Shown here: positions 50,791 to 61,463 of the stretch, piece by piece | Layout of the letters: the number at the start of each line of letters is the position of its first letter | How positions within the stretch are numbered: position 1 is the first letter of the stretch | Source of the DNA: Dryas octopetala | Lineage: Eukaryota > Streptophyta > Magnoliopsida > Rosales > Rosaceae | NCBI GenBank assembly: GCA_963921425.1 | Contig: OY992839.1 | Location: 7,047,409 to 7,111,408 of the forward strand | Reading direction: 5' to 3' | DNA length: 64,000 nt | Program-made: the position numbers and the translations under genes | Notes under the pieces: generated by a model | Databases searched by the model: none | The model's input: the letters and a program-made list of their open reading frames with translations, nothing else | Told to the model about the DNA's origin: nothing

Positions 50791-51477
50791 CATAATATCT
50801 GCTGCTTTTTTATGCATTCAATCTGTTCATTATTGGCACGAAAATAGGAGTGTGTATTTCGGTTTCACTCACTCTCCTTTCCTTTTTCTTCTTCTCCACC
50901 TCCTCCTTAAATGTTCCATGATTATTAGTCTTTTTGGAATTTGATGTATCCCTTATCTGCTTTGCTATGATCATCTTTTAAATTGGTATTTACATTGAAA
51001 TGATACCCTGGAGGATGCAATTCATGTTTAGGTGTCAGTGTATTTCCAACTTGCTTCTTAGTTTATTTTTGAATACTAATTAATTATTATACCAAGTAAA
51101 TATTGACTGGAGTTTGGATACTGTATCAGGTTTACAATGAAGTCAAAATTTTTCTTACAAGTATATAACGATGTCTTTCCTTACCTTCAGGTGAGTTGTT
51201 ATTTTTATTCTAGGTAGTGCATCATCTTCTTAATCTGTTTTAGCATTTTAAAAAATGGAACCAGTTGAAGAAAAGGCATGGATCATGTTTCTATTGTCAG
51301 AACAGAGCTATCATTTTTCTTATCATCCAGCCAAGATTTATCGAGTTTTTAGTATAACAAGACACTATGTTCAGGTTTTGATATTTTTCGTGTTAGGCTC
51401 ATTCTTCCTCATTGTTGTGTGATTGAATCTTTTAGGCATCTGTCACTGAAAGGTATGGAGGAAACTTGCACATTTAG
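41386..51477 (+). CDS. REV1: DNA repair polymerase REV1 (Y family)
   Basis: Deoxycytidyl transferase and scaffold for translesion synthesis. 23 exons start at 41386, 41741, 42193, 42421, 42855, 43905, 44494, 44737, 44967, 45098, 46175, 46714, 47009, 47161, 47429, 47669, 48442, 48709, 49157, 49527, 50147, 51130 and 51436. They end at 41576, 41885, 42308, 42497, 43339, 44048, 44626, 44825, 45017, 45301, 46294, 46806, 47068, 47247, 47512, 47741, 48510, 48810, 49438, 49600, 50730, 51190 and 51477. All are GT-AG and in phase; 1121 aa, near Arabidopsis REV1 (about 1105). BRCT about 95-177 (FRGVSIFVDGY, PTWVLDSV), catalytic HIDMDCFF at 383-390, SCDEAFLD with D482/E483, helix-hairpin ELPGIGHALEEKL, two ubiquitin-binding motifs (SLPPELFSELN near 830, LPQELRVDILGQLP near 939), and a REV1 C-terminal domain from about 995. 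Intact. Confidence 0.96.
50757..50787. repeat. (CT)n microsatellite in REV1 intron 21
   Basis: About 15 CT units 26 bp after the donor site at 50731. Confidence 0.9.
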
Positions 51478-51620
51478 CTAGAGTTGTGCTTCTTGTCATT
51501 TGACTTCACACAGTGTGCTGATTGTTAACATCCAAAGAGCGCCCTGTGCAATTTCTGAGCAAGGTCCAGAAGGGTGGAACTAGGTTCGGAGTCAAGACAG
51601 TGCCTTGCAGATTCTAGTTA

Positions 51621-52368
51621 GGGCCAGTTTGGTTCGCGGGATGGATTGTTTGGAAATGTCAAGAATGGTAACCAAGAAATAGTTTTTATTTTATTCCAAT
51701 TTTTGGTTCATGCAGTAATAGGAATCAACATTTGTACAGTTTTCCAATAATACCCTTATTTATCATATATATATAATTATTTATACTTGTTAACTAAAAT
51801 GCTTATGTCCTTCGGCAATACAACTACCTTTACTCCAATTTGTCACCATAAATCATATAACAACATTACAATAAATAGAAGACCTATATTTTTTTGAAGA
51901 ACATAGCAAAACCAAGTGCAGTATGTTTAAAACACCTGCATGTTAGATGAAGTGAAAAAAATGAATGTCGTTTGGAATTCCTTGGGTTTTAACTAAATAA
52001 AATAATAATAATAATAATAATAATACCAAGAGATTTTCGGGACAAAATTGGAAATTTTGATTTATAACGAGGGTAGCTTGGTCATATAAAAACGGAATAA
52101 ATGCTTTTCTATGAAACATGTCGCTGTTATAGGGACAAGTGTTATCCCAATTAGAGAGAGAGAGAGAGAGAGATGAGGGGAGGGGATAGCATGTGGCATC
52201 TCTGCTGTTGCAGGTAAGTTCTTCTCGGGGATTGCAAACCCAAGGGGGCTTAAAGGTATCAGATGTCCCCTACATTAGTATCTGAAATCCATATAATGCA
52301 CATACCAAACATTGGAATGGGATCTCATACCCATACCTAAGCTCCAAAACAATGAATCAAACGAGCAT
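51621..52368. mobile_element. Tourist-like (PIF/Harbinger) MITE
   Basis: Left end gggccagtttgg and right end complementary to atgctcgtttga, flanked by the 3-bp duplication TTA (51618-51620 and 52369-52371). Internal ATA/AAT repeat (about 52003-52025) and (GA)n (52152-52172). Lies about 140 bp after the REV1 stop codon, so it may overlap the 3' UTR. Confidence 0.65.
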
Positions 52369-52371
52369 TTA

Positions 52372-55300
52372 GGGTTTTAGTATAATTTCTTGAGAGGTGA
52401 TTGCTAAAGTGTGTTGTATTAAACCAAACAGAGGCTACAGAGCAATTCCCCCATTCTTATTTTCTCACCCTACAAACTTTTCTTTAAAAAATATATATAT
52501 ACTCCTTACACCCCCAATTATTCCCCAACAGCCCCTATCCTTTCCTCCTCCTCCACCACATAAGCAGATAACAGAAAAACTAATAGCCACAGTAACAGAG
52601 ATATGAAATTATATAACGGAAGAGAATTTGTGTATCTAATTGTATGATTTTGATTCTTGTGTACCAACTTGTAAGTGTCACTATAGTTTGTGTAGGTAAT
52701 TTGTAATTGATCCTAACTTTTATTAACCTCTTCAGAAGAAAGTGAATGATTCTCTCTTCAAAAGAATATATTTGTCAAATAAAAATTGGAGTACACAAGC
52801 ATTGCCCAATTTTTCAATTGATATTCTATATTGTCCTAATTAATGAAAAGAAATTCAACTGAAAATTCTATCGATGTTAGATCCCTTTTGGTGGTGTTTT
52901 GTTGTGTTGATTTCTTACGTTTAAGAACTACACTACTCTTGTCAAGATATGATCACAAATAGTTATCTCTGTCTATAAATTAACATGTTTTAATGCTCTC
53001 AATTGGATTCTCACCAATTGTGTGGAGCGCCTCACAAGTCAATTGCCATCAAAATTCAAAGGTGAGCAGCCATGGGAATTTCAATTCGCTTTTTTTTTTT
53101 TTTTTTTCGGGTATGTTCTTTTTAGTAATTTTACAAAGAAGTTATAATAATTATTATTATTATTATTTTCTGAAGAGGGGTGAGGAAAGGGTGCTACTAT
53201 TTAGCCCCAACAAATTTATTTCTATCTCCAACACTTTAATGAAACATTATTACAAATTGACCGATAAGGATATGTCATTTAATAATGGAAAAAAAATCAC
53301 TTAAACCTATACCCAACATCATCTCTATACCCAATCTAACATCACTCTATAACCAACATCATTTTTCCTCCCTACTCAACTCTAAAAAAACCCTAAACCC
53401 ACAAAAACACTTTGTATATTAATGCAAATAAGTGTAATATCAACAAATAAATGCTCAAATCGCTTTTGGGAGTCTTCAAATGAAGTACTCTAATGATTCT
53501 TTCAAGTTTTAATTCAAAATGGTAGATGTACAATGCTTAAATAAATACAAACGTTTGGCTGATGAGGTTTGAAATTATAAGCTGGTTTGTTATTTGGTCA
53601 AACCTGTGGTGCTGCTGACGTGCTATATAATCTGCATGCTTTGTTATTTGTTACAGAAAGAGTCGATTTGTTAAATTTGGACGGTCATCCTTTTATTTAT
53701 TTATTTTTTCTTTTATAGTTTTGATGAACTACAAGAGAAGAGATTCAAAGAGATAGTTGAATTAGGACTTGCCTTTGACATGTGGCATACAAAAGATTAA
53801 ATGGACTTCCATTTCTACAATTGTGGACTGTGGAATATATGGACATGTTAATTTGCTCCCCCAGTGAGAGTCTGAAAACCATAACAAACCGCAAAAAATG
53901 GCCGACTGGCCCAGCCCAAAGACTTCAAAGGTTTGAGGGTTGAGACTTGAGACCAATTCAACCTTTCTGTATTATATATGTGTTGCCACATGTTCCTGAC
54001 TCTTGTGCTTGAATTTTATCTATGGTCATCTACTGCATTGATATTCAATGCACGATTTGCTGAATAAAAGTGTATGGTTGATTTTATACGTTATATATTA
54101 ATGGGACAAATTTGTGTGTAGGATATACTTCCTTTATTCTTACAATATGTACACATAACCAATATTTGAAAAGATCTTATAAAAATAAAGTAATATATAC
54201 ACACACAAGTTTTTCTCTATATTATGGGGGTCCAAGGCATTACCTGATTGCCTTTGAAGATTTTACTCAAACCCAAGTTTTCAAAGACTTCTCAAAGTGG
54301 TAATTAAACATTTTAGATGTCAATTTGTAATTATCTCACCTAAATTTTTTAGGAATAGTTACAATGGATGATTTCATGCATGCATTTTTAACATCAACAG
54401 CAGGTGGCTTGATCTATAAAGTTAGTTGTCTCTGAATTTGAAACTTTAATTGACCTTTACCAATAAAAAGGAAACAAATTAAAATCTGCAATGTGAAAAG
54501 AATATCAATCTCCCTTTTTTTGTTTTTAATTACAAAAGATGAAATGGCTCCACTTGTACGTTATCAATACTTCCTGGTCAGATGGTATATATGTTAAGAG
54601 TAGTAAATAGTCATCCAAACCTCCAAGGGTGGCTAGCTAGCTCTGACCTAATGTACCAACTCATACACACACTATAATACTTTTTTCATACACTATAATA
54701 CTTTTTTCATGCACTAAACACTATTATCACCCTTAATATTATCATTTCACCCACCTCGATCTCTTTGTCCACCAATATTTTTTTTTTTCCCATGAATCCA
54801 GAGTATATCCTCTCACCAAAACTGAAGCCCATTATTGGTTTCTAGCAATCCTACAAGTTCATCTTCCTCCTCCTTTGCCATCCACTTGATTATTTTATAC
54901 ATTAGTTCTTAGATGTTTTTATTGATTTAAATTACAAAATAATTTGTTTTAATGGTTTTTTGTTATTATCATGCAATGTTTAAATAACAAAGGAGACCAA
55001 AGAAGAAGAGTAGGTTCCAACTCTGACCTAAGTATGGATTAAATACTAAATAGTATTATTACTGTAGCTAGAAGCAGCTCTCAGAGAGAGAGAGAGAGAT
55101 CCCAATTCCCAAATCAAATGCCAAATGAAAGTTTTAAAAGAGGAAGACCCAACAAATAGAATACAATTTTGTCTTAAAGGAGAAAAAGTTGGGCTTTAAC
55201 TACTTGTGAAAAGAGTAGGTTGAGTCGGGGAAAGGGGATCTTGTGCTTCAGTCATATGAAAGCAACATACATATATAGTCAGAAAAGGCCAACTAGAGAC

Positions 55301-55728
55301 AGATAGAGGAGAGAGCCATATACATCAGAAAAGAGTATATGTATATGTCCTTATAAATTACAATACTAAAATATCAACTTAACTATCTATAATGTTGGTT
55401 CTGATTAAAGAGCTATAATGTTGGTCTAACAATTGACTTATTTCTGTATTTCAAAACTGAACCGATATTTCATTAGTCAATGCCATTGGGTTGAGATTTT
55501 CAAACTCCAAGTACATAAACTCAGAAAACACAATCCAGCCCACAACACCAAAGTCAATCTCAACAAAAAGCAAAGCCTCCCTAACTCTCACGTACTTCTC
55601 TAGTCCTCTACCTCTATATAACAATTAGCTAGCCTCCCTGTATGTATCGCCAATTCATATATCCCAAAGTTCCCAACATTCTTAATTTAAGCCCAACAGA
55701 AACCAACCCAAATTTCAGGAATTCTCAA
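52372..55728. other. Intergenic, AT-rich, upstream of the PIP-like gene
   Basis: No recognised coding exon. Contains a T-run (53092-53107), an ATT run (53150-53167), three near-tandem copies of acactataatac at about 54666-54715, and (GA)n near 55082-55099. The last 150 bp form the peptide gene's promoter. Confidence 0.5.
55613..55621 (+). promoter_or_regulatory. TATA box of the PIP-like gene
   Basis: ctatataac, about 110 bp before the ATG at 55729, consistent with a leader of about 80 nt. Confidence 0.55.
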
Positions 55729-55938
55729 ATGAAGTCTCATTCTGTTGTGGTGTTGGCTTTCAATGCCATTTCCATGACCATCTTCTTCATCCTTTTGCTC
55801 TCTTACTCTGTGCAAGTTGTTGAGGCCTCGAGGCCTCTTAGAGGCTCTGATGATCAATACACCACTTTGAAGTCCTTAAAGAGTTTCATTCTAAGCCAAG
55901 CTTACTCTGGACCCAGCCGCAGGGGGAGCGGTCACTGA
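55729..55938 (+). CDS. PAMP-induced peptide (PIP/PIPL) precursor
   Basis: 69-aa secreted peptide precursor. Residues 1-33 form a hydrophobic signal peptide ending VQVVEA, followed by SRPLRG, a spacer with TTLKSLKSF, and the C-terminal motif SGPSRRGSGH at the stop. SGPSxxGxGH at the extreme C-terminus defines the PIP/PIPL family, whose mature peptides amplify immunity through RLK7. I chose the Met at 55729 over upstream in-frame 55642 because it starts directly at the signal peptide. The usual Pro residues of AtPIP1 (SGPSPRGPGH) are replaced by Arg and Ser, so it is closer to a PIP-like member. Single exon. A TATA box lies upstream. The receptor and inducibility are inferred from family knowledge. 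Confidence 0.88.
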   Translation: MKSHSVVVLAFNAISMTIFFILLLSYSVQVVEASRPLRGSDDQYTTLKSLKSFILSQAYSGPSRRGSGH

Positions 55939-56778
55939 TCACCATCATCATCATCAGCATATGGGAAACTTCCATTTCTCTGCTTAACACCTCACATTGA
56001 TTTGTTTCCACAATTCATTGAAAGACTTTCTTGAAGGAGCCAAATTAATGTGATGGTTCCGCATATATCTCTAAGTCTCCAACGAACAGAAGGATATATA
56101 TAACTGCAAGCTCTCTCGCAGCCTTGATTAATTAGTAGTACTATAATTCTTGATTGTAATTTCTTCTTTATTTTGGTAGAAAACACAGTTGTCATTTTGA
56201 TTTTTTTTTTTGGGCCAACATAAATGACTGTTCTAAGGCCATGTTAAGGATGGATTACACAGTTGCTATAATGCTGTTCATTCATTGTAAATGGTTTTGT
56301 TCTGAATCTTCCAATACATATCAATGTGACAGTTATGCATACCTTTCTCTTTTTTCTAAATTCTGGCGTATATTCATGTTGTATTTGTGTTAAAGATTCA
56401 TTTTCACACGATATCATGTTGATGTCGTGCTCGTGCTGGGTCAGATATGGCTCGATTACTAACAGGGTTAAGCACTTAAGCTCATATATACAGTGCTTGG
56501 ATTGGCCCAATCCATTTTACACCGGCCCGTAAGAATATATATTTCCCTCAAACTTGATAAGATTTATCATTTATGTTGATGCATATTTTCAACAGCATCA
56601 AGAAGACTCTGCAATAATCATTTGAAAAAAAGGAAAAAAAAAAAAAAAAAGTGAGCTCTTAGTGAGTCGGTATGGTGTCGGCTGATTAATGAGTCTAATG
56701 CTCTAATTTTTTTTTTTGGCCAGGGAGTCTAATGCTCTAATTAGTCATCAATGATGTACTATTAGTTATTCTCTTTTA
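55939..56778. other. 3' flank of the PIP-like gene
   Basis: 3' UTR and intergenic sequence with an A-run at about 56633-56650 and a short direct repeat agtctaatgctctaatt (about 56691 and 56726). No gene recognised. Confidence 0.5.
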
Positions 56779-57283
56779 GAGCCTGTTTGGGAGTGCCTCT
56801 GTAGGAAGCGCTTTTATTCAGTAGTGTTTTCACTAGAAGCGCTTTTGTAAACAATTGACATGTTTAACATTATTTCTTAGAAGTGCTTTTGTTGAAAGCG
56901 CTTATACTCATAAGCACATACAAATTTTTATAAAATGTTAAAGTGCTTCATGCAAAAGCACTTGAACGTGCTTCTTGAGGAAGGGTCAGGTGCTTTTCAA
57001 AAAACACTTAAAAGCGCTTTTATAACCCAGAAACACTTTTATTTATTTTTGTCAAACGCATCTAAAAGCGCTTTACTAATCTGAAAACGCTTTTGCCAAT
57101 TTTAAAAGCAGTGTCAAACGAGCCCGAAATAAATTCAAATGCTTCTTGTGACTGTACTTGGAAGCGTTTCCAAGTGCTTTTATAACTCAAAAGTGTTTTT
57201 TTTTTTGCCAAACACAAGTAAAAATGTTTTTGACTATTTAAAAATGCTCTTAAAAACTTCTAAAAATACTGCCAAACAAGAAT
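56779..57283. mobile_element. Tourist-like element rich in AAGCGCTTTT
   Basis: Left end gagcctgtttgggagt and right end complementary to attcttgtttggcagt, flanked by TTA (56776-56778 and 57284-57286). The interior repeats agcgcttttg and its reverse many times. Related material (caagtgcttttt-type) occurs near 3660-3860. Confidence 0.6.
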
Positions 57284-57286
57284 TTA

Positions 57287-58870
57287 GTGTAACATCTTAG
57301 ATTGAATGGTTGATGGAGATATAGTCATATAGGTGAGTGAAATTTACCTTTGACCCTATTTTGTAAGATGTTACATCACTGCTACCAGTCTAGTCATGGA
57401 GCCTTACTTGGTTAGGCTTCCTACCACTACTAATCTACTAGGGTACATAAGGGAACGTCTGTTCTTATTTGACTTGGGCCAATCAGTGCTAGAAGTTAAT
57501 TAATGGAATGGATCCTTACTTTAGGGAATTTTCTACCATGCAGATGGTGTATGGCATACGGATGCGTCGATGACCCTTAGATCTAGACATGTTCACTTTT
57601 TCATTCTAGGGTATAAATTTTGTATAATTGGATCTGTCTGCTACACGACTAGTGTCCGCACTAAAATGTTCACCTACTTTAGAGAGTCAAAGTAAGAGTT
57701 TTGGCGCCAAGGTCATAAAAGTAGGAGCTTCATTAAAACATGTCATTTTTGTAAATTGCCCTTTCAATTTCTTGAAATTGATGTTTAATTAAGTAATCAT
57801 GTGTTGGATAATAAGAATACTAGTGCGACAATTTGAAAATGAAATAAATTGAATGAATGAGACTTAAGAGAATGAAAATTTGGGGAGACGGTTAAGAACA
57901 TAAGGGCATGTTTACTATAATAAGAATAAATATGAATCAAAATCAGTATAAATCGAAAAATAGACAATGTAAAAGAGAGTGAAAAGGCAAAAAAGTCAGA
58001 AAATTTTGAGGATTGCAAGTCTATCCGGACGAGTTGGGCCATGGTCCACTAGAAACAAGCCGAACAATTCAACTTATGGGCCAAGCCTAGGCCCACAATT
58101 GAGATTTGAACTTGGCCTTCCTACTAAGAAGACCGGGCTGTCTCAACCCACTATATGATTAGGCCGGGTAAGCTGGGATTAAGCCCAAATTGTTCTTGGG
58201 CTGCAACCTTGTTGATGAGGCTGATGGACTTTTGGGCTCGTGATACTTATGATCCAAATGAAAGATACTTATGATTGTCCAAAGTTAGTTGAGCTTGACC
58301 CATTATCACTTTTTACGGCCCAACCCGAATCAGCTGGTTAAATAAACTCAACTAGAGTGCTTGTCCAGTTTTCTGAGTACGTGGAATCACAACCCTCGTT
58401 CTTGAATGGGTGTCACTGGGTGCGCCAATGGCATTTAAGATGACTTTGCATTCAGCTGCAGGCATGAATTCGTTTGGGAACAATGAGGAGGCCTAGATTA
58501 GGAGTGCTCAACATCCAAACCAATCCGCCCAAAATGATTGTCAAAATTGAAAATTTTCGGATCAGATTTTTTAATCCAAATTGCACTCCTAGACTGGTCT
58601 CATTTCAATTCTCAATGGTGAGACCAGTCTAACTTCATTGGACAAAGTCAATTGGTTAAAAGACTTTTCTTTTCTTTTTTGCGCATCAATTGGTTAAAGA
58701 CTTTGTATGCATATAATCTAAGCTTTGTTAGATTTTATCAACTCTCGCTCTTGACCTTATCAACTTTGTATTGTATTGTATAGCAAACTATTCCCCCGAA
58801 AAAAAAAAAAAAAAAAATTTCATGGCTTCACTAATCATTAATAACGCTTCACATAGACTTTTTAGAATAG
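57287..58870. other. Intergenic
   Basis: No gene recognised. An 11-bp inverted repeat gtaacatctta/taagatgttac at 57289-57299 and 57364-57374 may form a hairpin. An A-run occurs at about 58801-58817. Confidence 0.45.
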
Positions 58871-59300
58871 TGCTGCTATTTACACACCATTTTTTCTTTC
58901 ACTATACACCCTTGTCTCACCTCACATTCCTTTTTCTTTTTAGTTATTTAATTTTTCAACACACACCCCTAAAATTTTAAAAACGTCCTTCCTAAAAAAA
59001 CACAAGAACCAACCACCTAAATCCCGATTCAGACCACCGCGCATGGCCCGTCGTCGGCGATTTAGCCCGATTGCCCTTTCTCTCTCTTTCCCTCTCTCTC
59101 CTTTCATTTGTAACCTTCCCTATGTCTCTCTCTCTCTCCTCTCCCTTTTTATCTCTCTCGCTCTCTCCTCTAACACTCTCTCTCCGACCGGTTGCAGGGC
59201 CCCGTGACTTTGCAGGGTTATGTCCACCGATCTGGAGGCCGGCAAGGTAGCCAGCTCCTACAATCGGTCGAAGAGGGGAGAGAGAGAAAGAGAGAGGAAA

Positions 59301-59352
<52 letters not shown>

Positions 59353-59515
59353 AAGGGTAGGGGCTGGGCTAGGTTGGGATCGGGGGAAAGGGTGGCTGAA
59401 TTTTTTTTTTTAAGTTGTCTATTACGGTATTTTAACATTAGGGTAAATTAGTAATTTCACGAATTAATAAAGATGAGTGTGTAGTGAGAGGAAAAAAGGT
59501 GTAGAAATAGCAGCC
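58871..59515. mobile_element. MITE-like element with GCTGCTATTT ends
   Basis: Left gctgctatttacacacc and right complementary to ggctgctatttctacacc, continuing into similar tttttcctttcact sequence for about 45 bp. Interior has CT-rich and (GA)n tracts (59304-59349). Target duplication unclear. Confidence 0.6.
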
Positions 59516-59900
59516 CTTTTCTAAAATCTGTGGTAGGCTACCCACGACCCGACAAAGTCAAAGCTAAGCAGACCAGGAGGATTTTCTTCAGGTCCTATGG
59601 CCCTTGCGAAAGAACACCCTAAGAAACTTTTTCTTATTGAATAAGAATAAATTATTTGGGTTATTTTAACTTATTATAATTAATAGTTCACTGGTGATCC
59701 ATTGAGATACTCGCAATAGTATTACTCATTGAATAATCACAACTGGTTTTATTAATTGAAAGAAAAATAATAAAAAAAACAATGTTCAATTAAAGAGTGA
59801 AAATTATTAATTTAACCACAAATTATAGTGGAAATGCATGGCTCCTCATGATTGGAGAGAGAACACCCTACTGCTAACGATGTATGATATACACCGACTC

Positions 59901-59908
59901 TATAAAAG
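59901..59908 (+). promoter_or_regulatory. TATA box of the basic secretory protein gene
   Basis: tataaaag, 74 bp before the start codon at 59975, a textbook position. Confidence 0.65.
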
Positions 59909-59974
59909 ACACAGAACAATGAGCAAAACCTAAGCTCCAAAATCACTTAATTAGTATTACAATTAAACAGTACC

Positions 59975-60884
59975 ATGGTTCGAATTCTCCTTTCTTTGAT
60001 TCTTGCCTCTCTCCTAGCCCTAGCTACTGATCTGCATGGAGCTCATGCAGTCCAGTACGTGGTTGTTAATCGGGCTCTAAACACCCCCGGCGGTGTCCGC
60101 TTCAGAAACGAGCTGGGGAGGGTCTACACCACGCAAAGAATGAGAGCCGCCACAGACTTCATCTGGAACCTCTTCAAGGAAACCAGGGCCGCAGACAGAA
60201 AGAACGTCCCCCGCGTAAGGTTGTTTGTTGACAACATGGATGGCATCGCGTATTCCATCAACAACGACATTCACGTCTCGGCTAAGTACATCAAGGCATG
60301 CTCTAAAATTTCGACAATATTAATTCCTCAAATTTTCCTGATTCAACAAAAAGTACCAATGTTTTTTCTAGGTCAAGAACATAAAACTAAGGTCTTTGAC
60401 CTCTTCATCTATTGTCAATTGATTTTAGAGTTAGATATATGCTTCATATTATATATGGCGATGCTTTTGTATTTTCAGACCCTCGATTAACATTGCTATT
60501 TGATACCTTCAAATCCAGGAAATAAGGGGCGATCTCAAAAGAGAGTTTAATGGGGTACTCTACCATGAGATGAGACATACATGGCAGTGGAATGGGAGGG
60601 GTCAAGCTCCTAGTGGATTGATAGAAGGCATTGCAGACTTTGTGAGGTTGAAGGCGGGTTATGTACCGAATGGGTGGGTAAAACCGGGTCAGGGTCAACG
60701 CTGGGACGAAGGTTATTCAGTAACAGCAAGGTTCCTGGACTATTGCAATGGCCTCCGAAGAGGGTTTGTGGCAGAACTTAACAAGAAGATGAGGAATGAT
60801 TATAGTGACAACTACTTTAAGCAGCTTCTTGGGAAAACAGTTCATCAGCTGTGGAGGGACTACAAACACAAATTTGGAAACTGA
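59975..60884 (+). CDS. Plant basic secretory protein (BSP, NtPRp27-like)
   Basis: Apoplastic, zinc-metallopeptidase-like defence protein of the plant basic secretory protein family (Pfam BSP, PF04450). Exon 1 59975..60295, exon 2 60519..60884, 228 aa. The intron starts with GC, not GT (ATCAAG/GCATGC), and ends tccag; no GT donor nearby keeps frame and family sequence. Signal peptide 1-25 (MVRILLSLILASLLALA...GAHA). The conserved core begins YVVVNRALNTPGGVRF. HExxH is H123-E-M-R-H127, followed by TWQWNG and GLIEGIADFVRLKAG, then WDEGYSVTARFLDYC. Length and ending (KTVHQLWRDYK) fit the family. Reads past the donor give a false frame to 60490. Confidence 0.9.
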
Positions 60885-61463
60885 TATACATATATTAGTT
60901 ATATTTAACAGTTGAGAGATGATTTTGGCACTCTAAAATGACTTTCCGCACTCCTCTACACTATAAAGAGTGCATAAAGTTTTTTTTAGAGTGTAAATTA
61001 AAAATCATCTCCCTAAAAGTCTTGCTAGCTAGTTTGGACAAAAAAAGTCTTGCTAGTTGGAATATATGAGTAAGATGTACGTGGGTGTTATAATAAAAAG
61101 AACCCTCTTTTTATCTACCAATATGTATGAGATAATTAACAACTTTACCCTAATTATATAAAGGGGAATTAATATGGGAAATGTTATTTGCACTCCAAAA
61201 ATGTCATTATATACACCAAATATAAGAGAAACTTTATATATTTTGAAGTGTAGGATGACATTAATTTTGGAGTGCATGCAATTCAAATAGTGCTTCCATT
61301 AATAATTAATAGACTTAAAATGTCCAATTGTAAATTTTCCGCTTTTCATTTTCTCTTAGGTACTTTTGTTTTTCTATTTTAAAAAGGAAATTTTGAATTT
61401 TGAATTTTTTTTAAATAAAAGAGAAAAATATCACCAAACTAATAATAGTTAACAAGAAGATAT
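60885..61463. other. 3' flank of the BSP gene with a tiny MITE
   Basis: Contains a small inverted-repeat element at 61189-61276 and a related degenerate stretch near 60930-61010. No gene. Confidence 0.5.
61189..61276. mobile_element. 88-bp MITE-like inverted repeat
   Basis: Left tgcactccaaaaatgtcat pairs with right atgacatt...ttttggagtgca. Non-coding, no clear target duplication. Confidence 0.5.

Noticed and set aside
57289-57374. 11-bp inverted repeat gtaacatctta
   Set aside because: Short, and no flanking duplication to make it an element; at most a hairpin.
59975-60490. 171-aa continuous reading of the BSP gene
   Set aside because: Reads into the GC-AG intron; the spliced 228-aa form restores the family core including HExxH.
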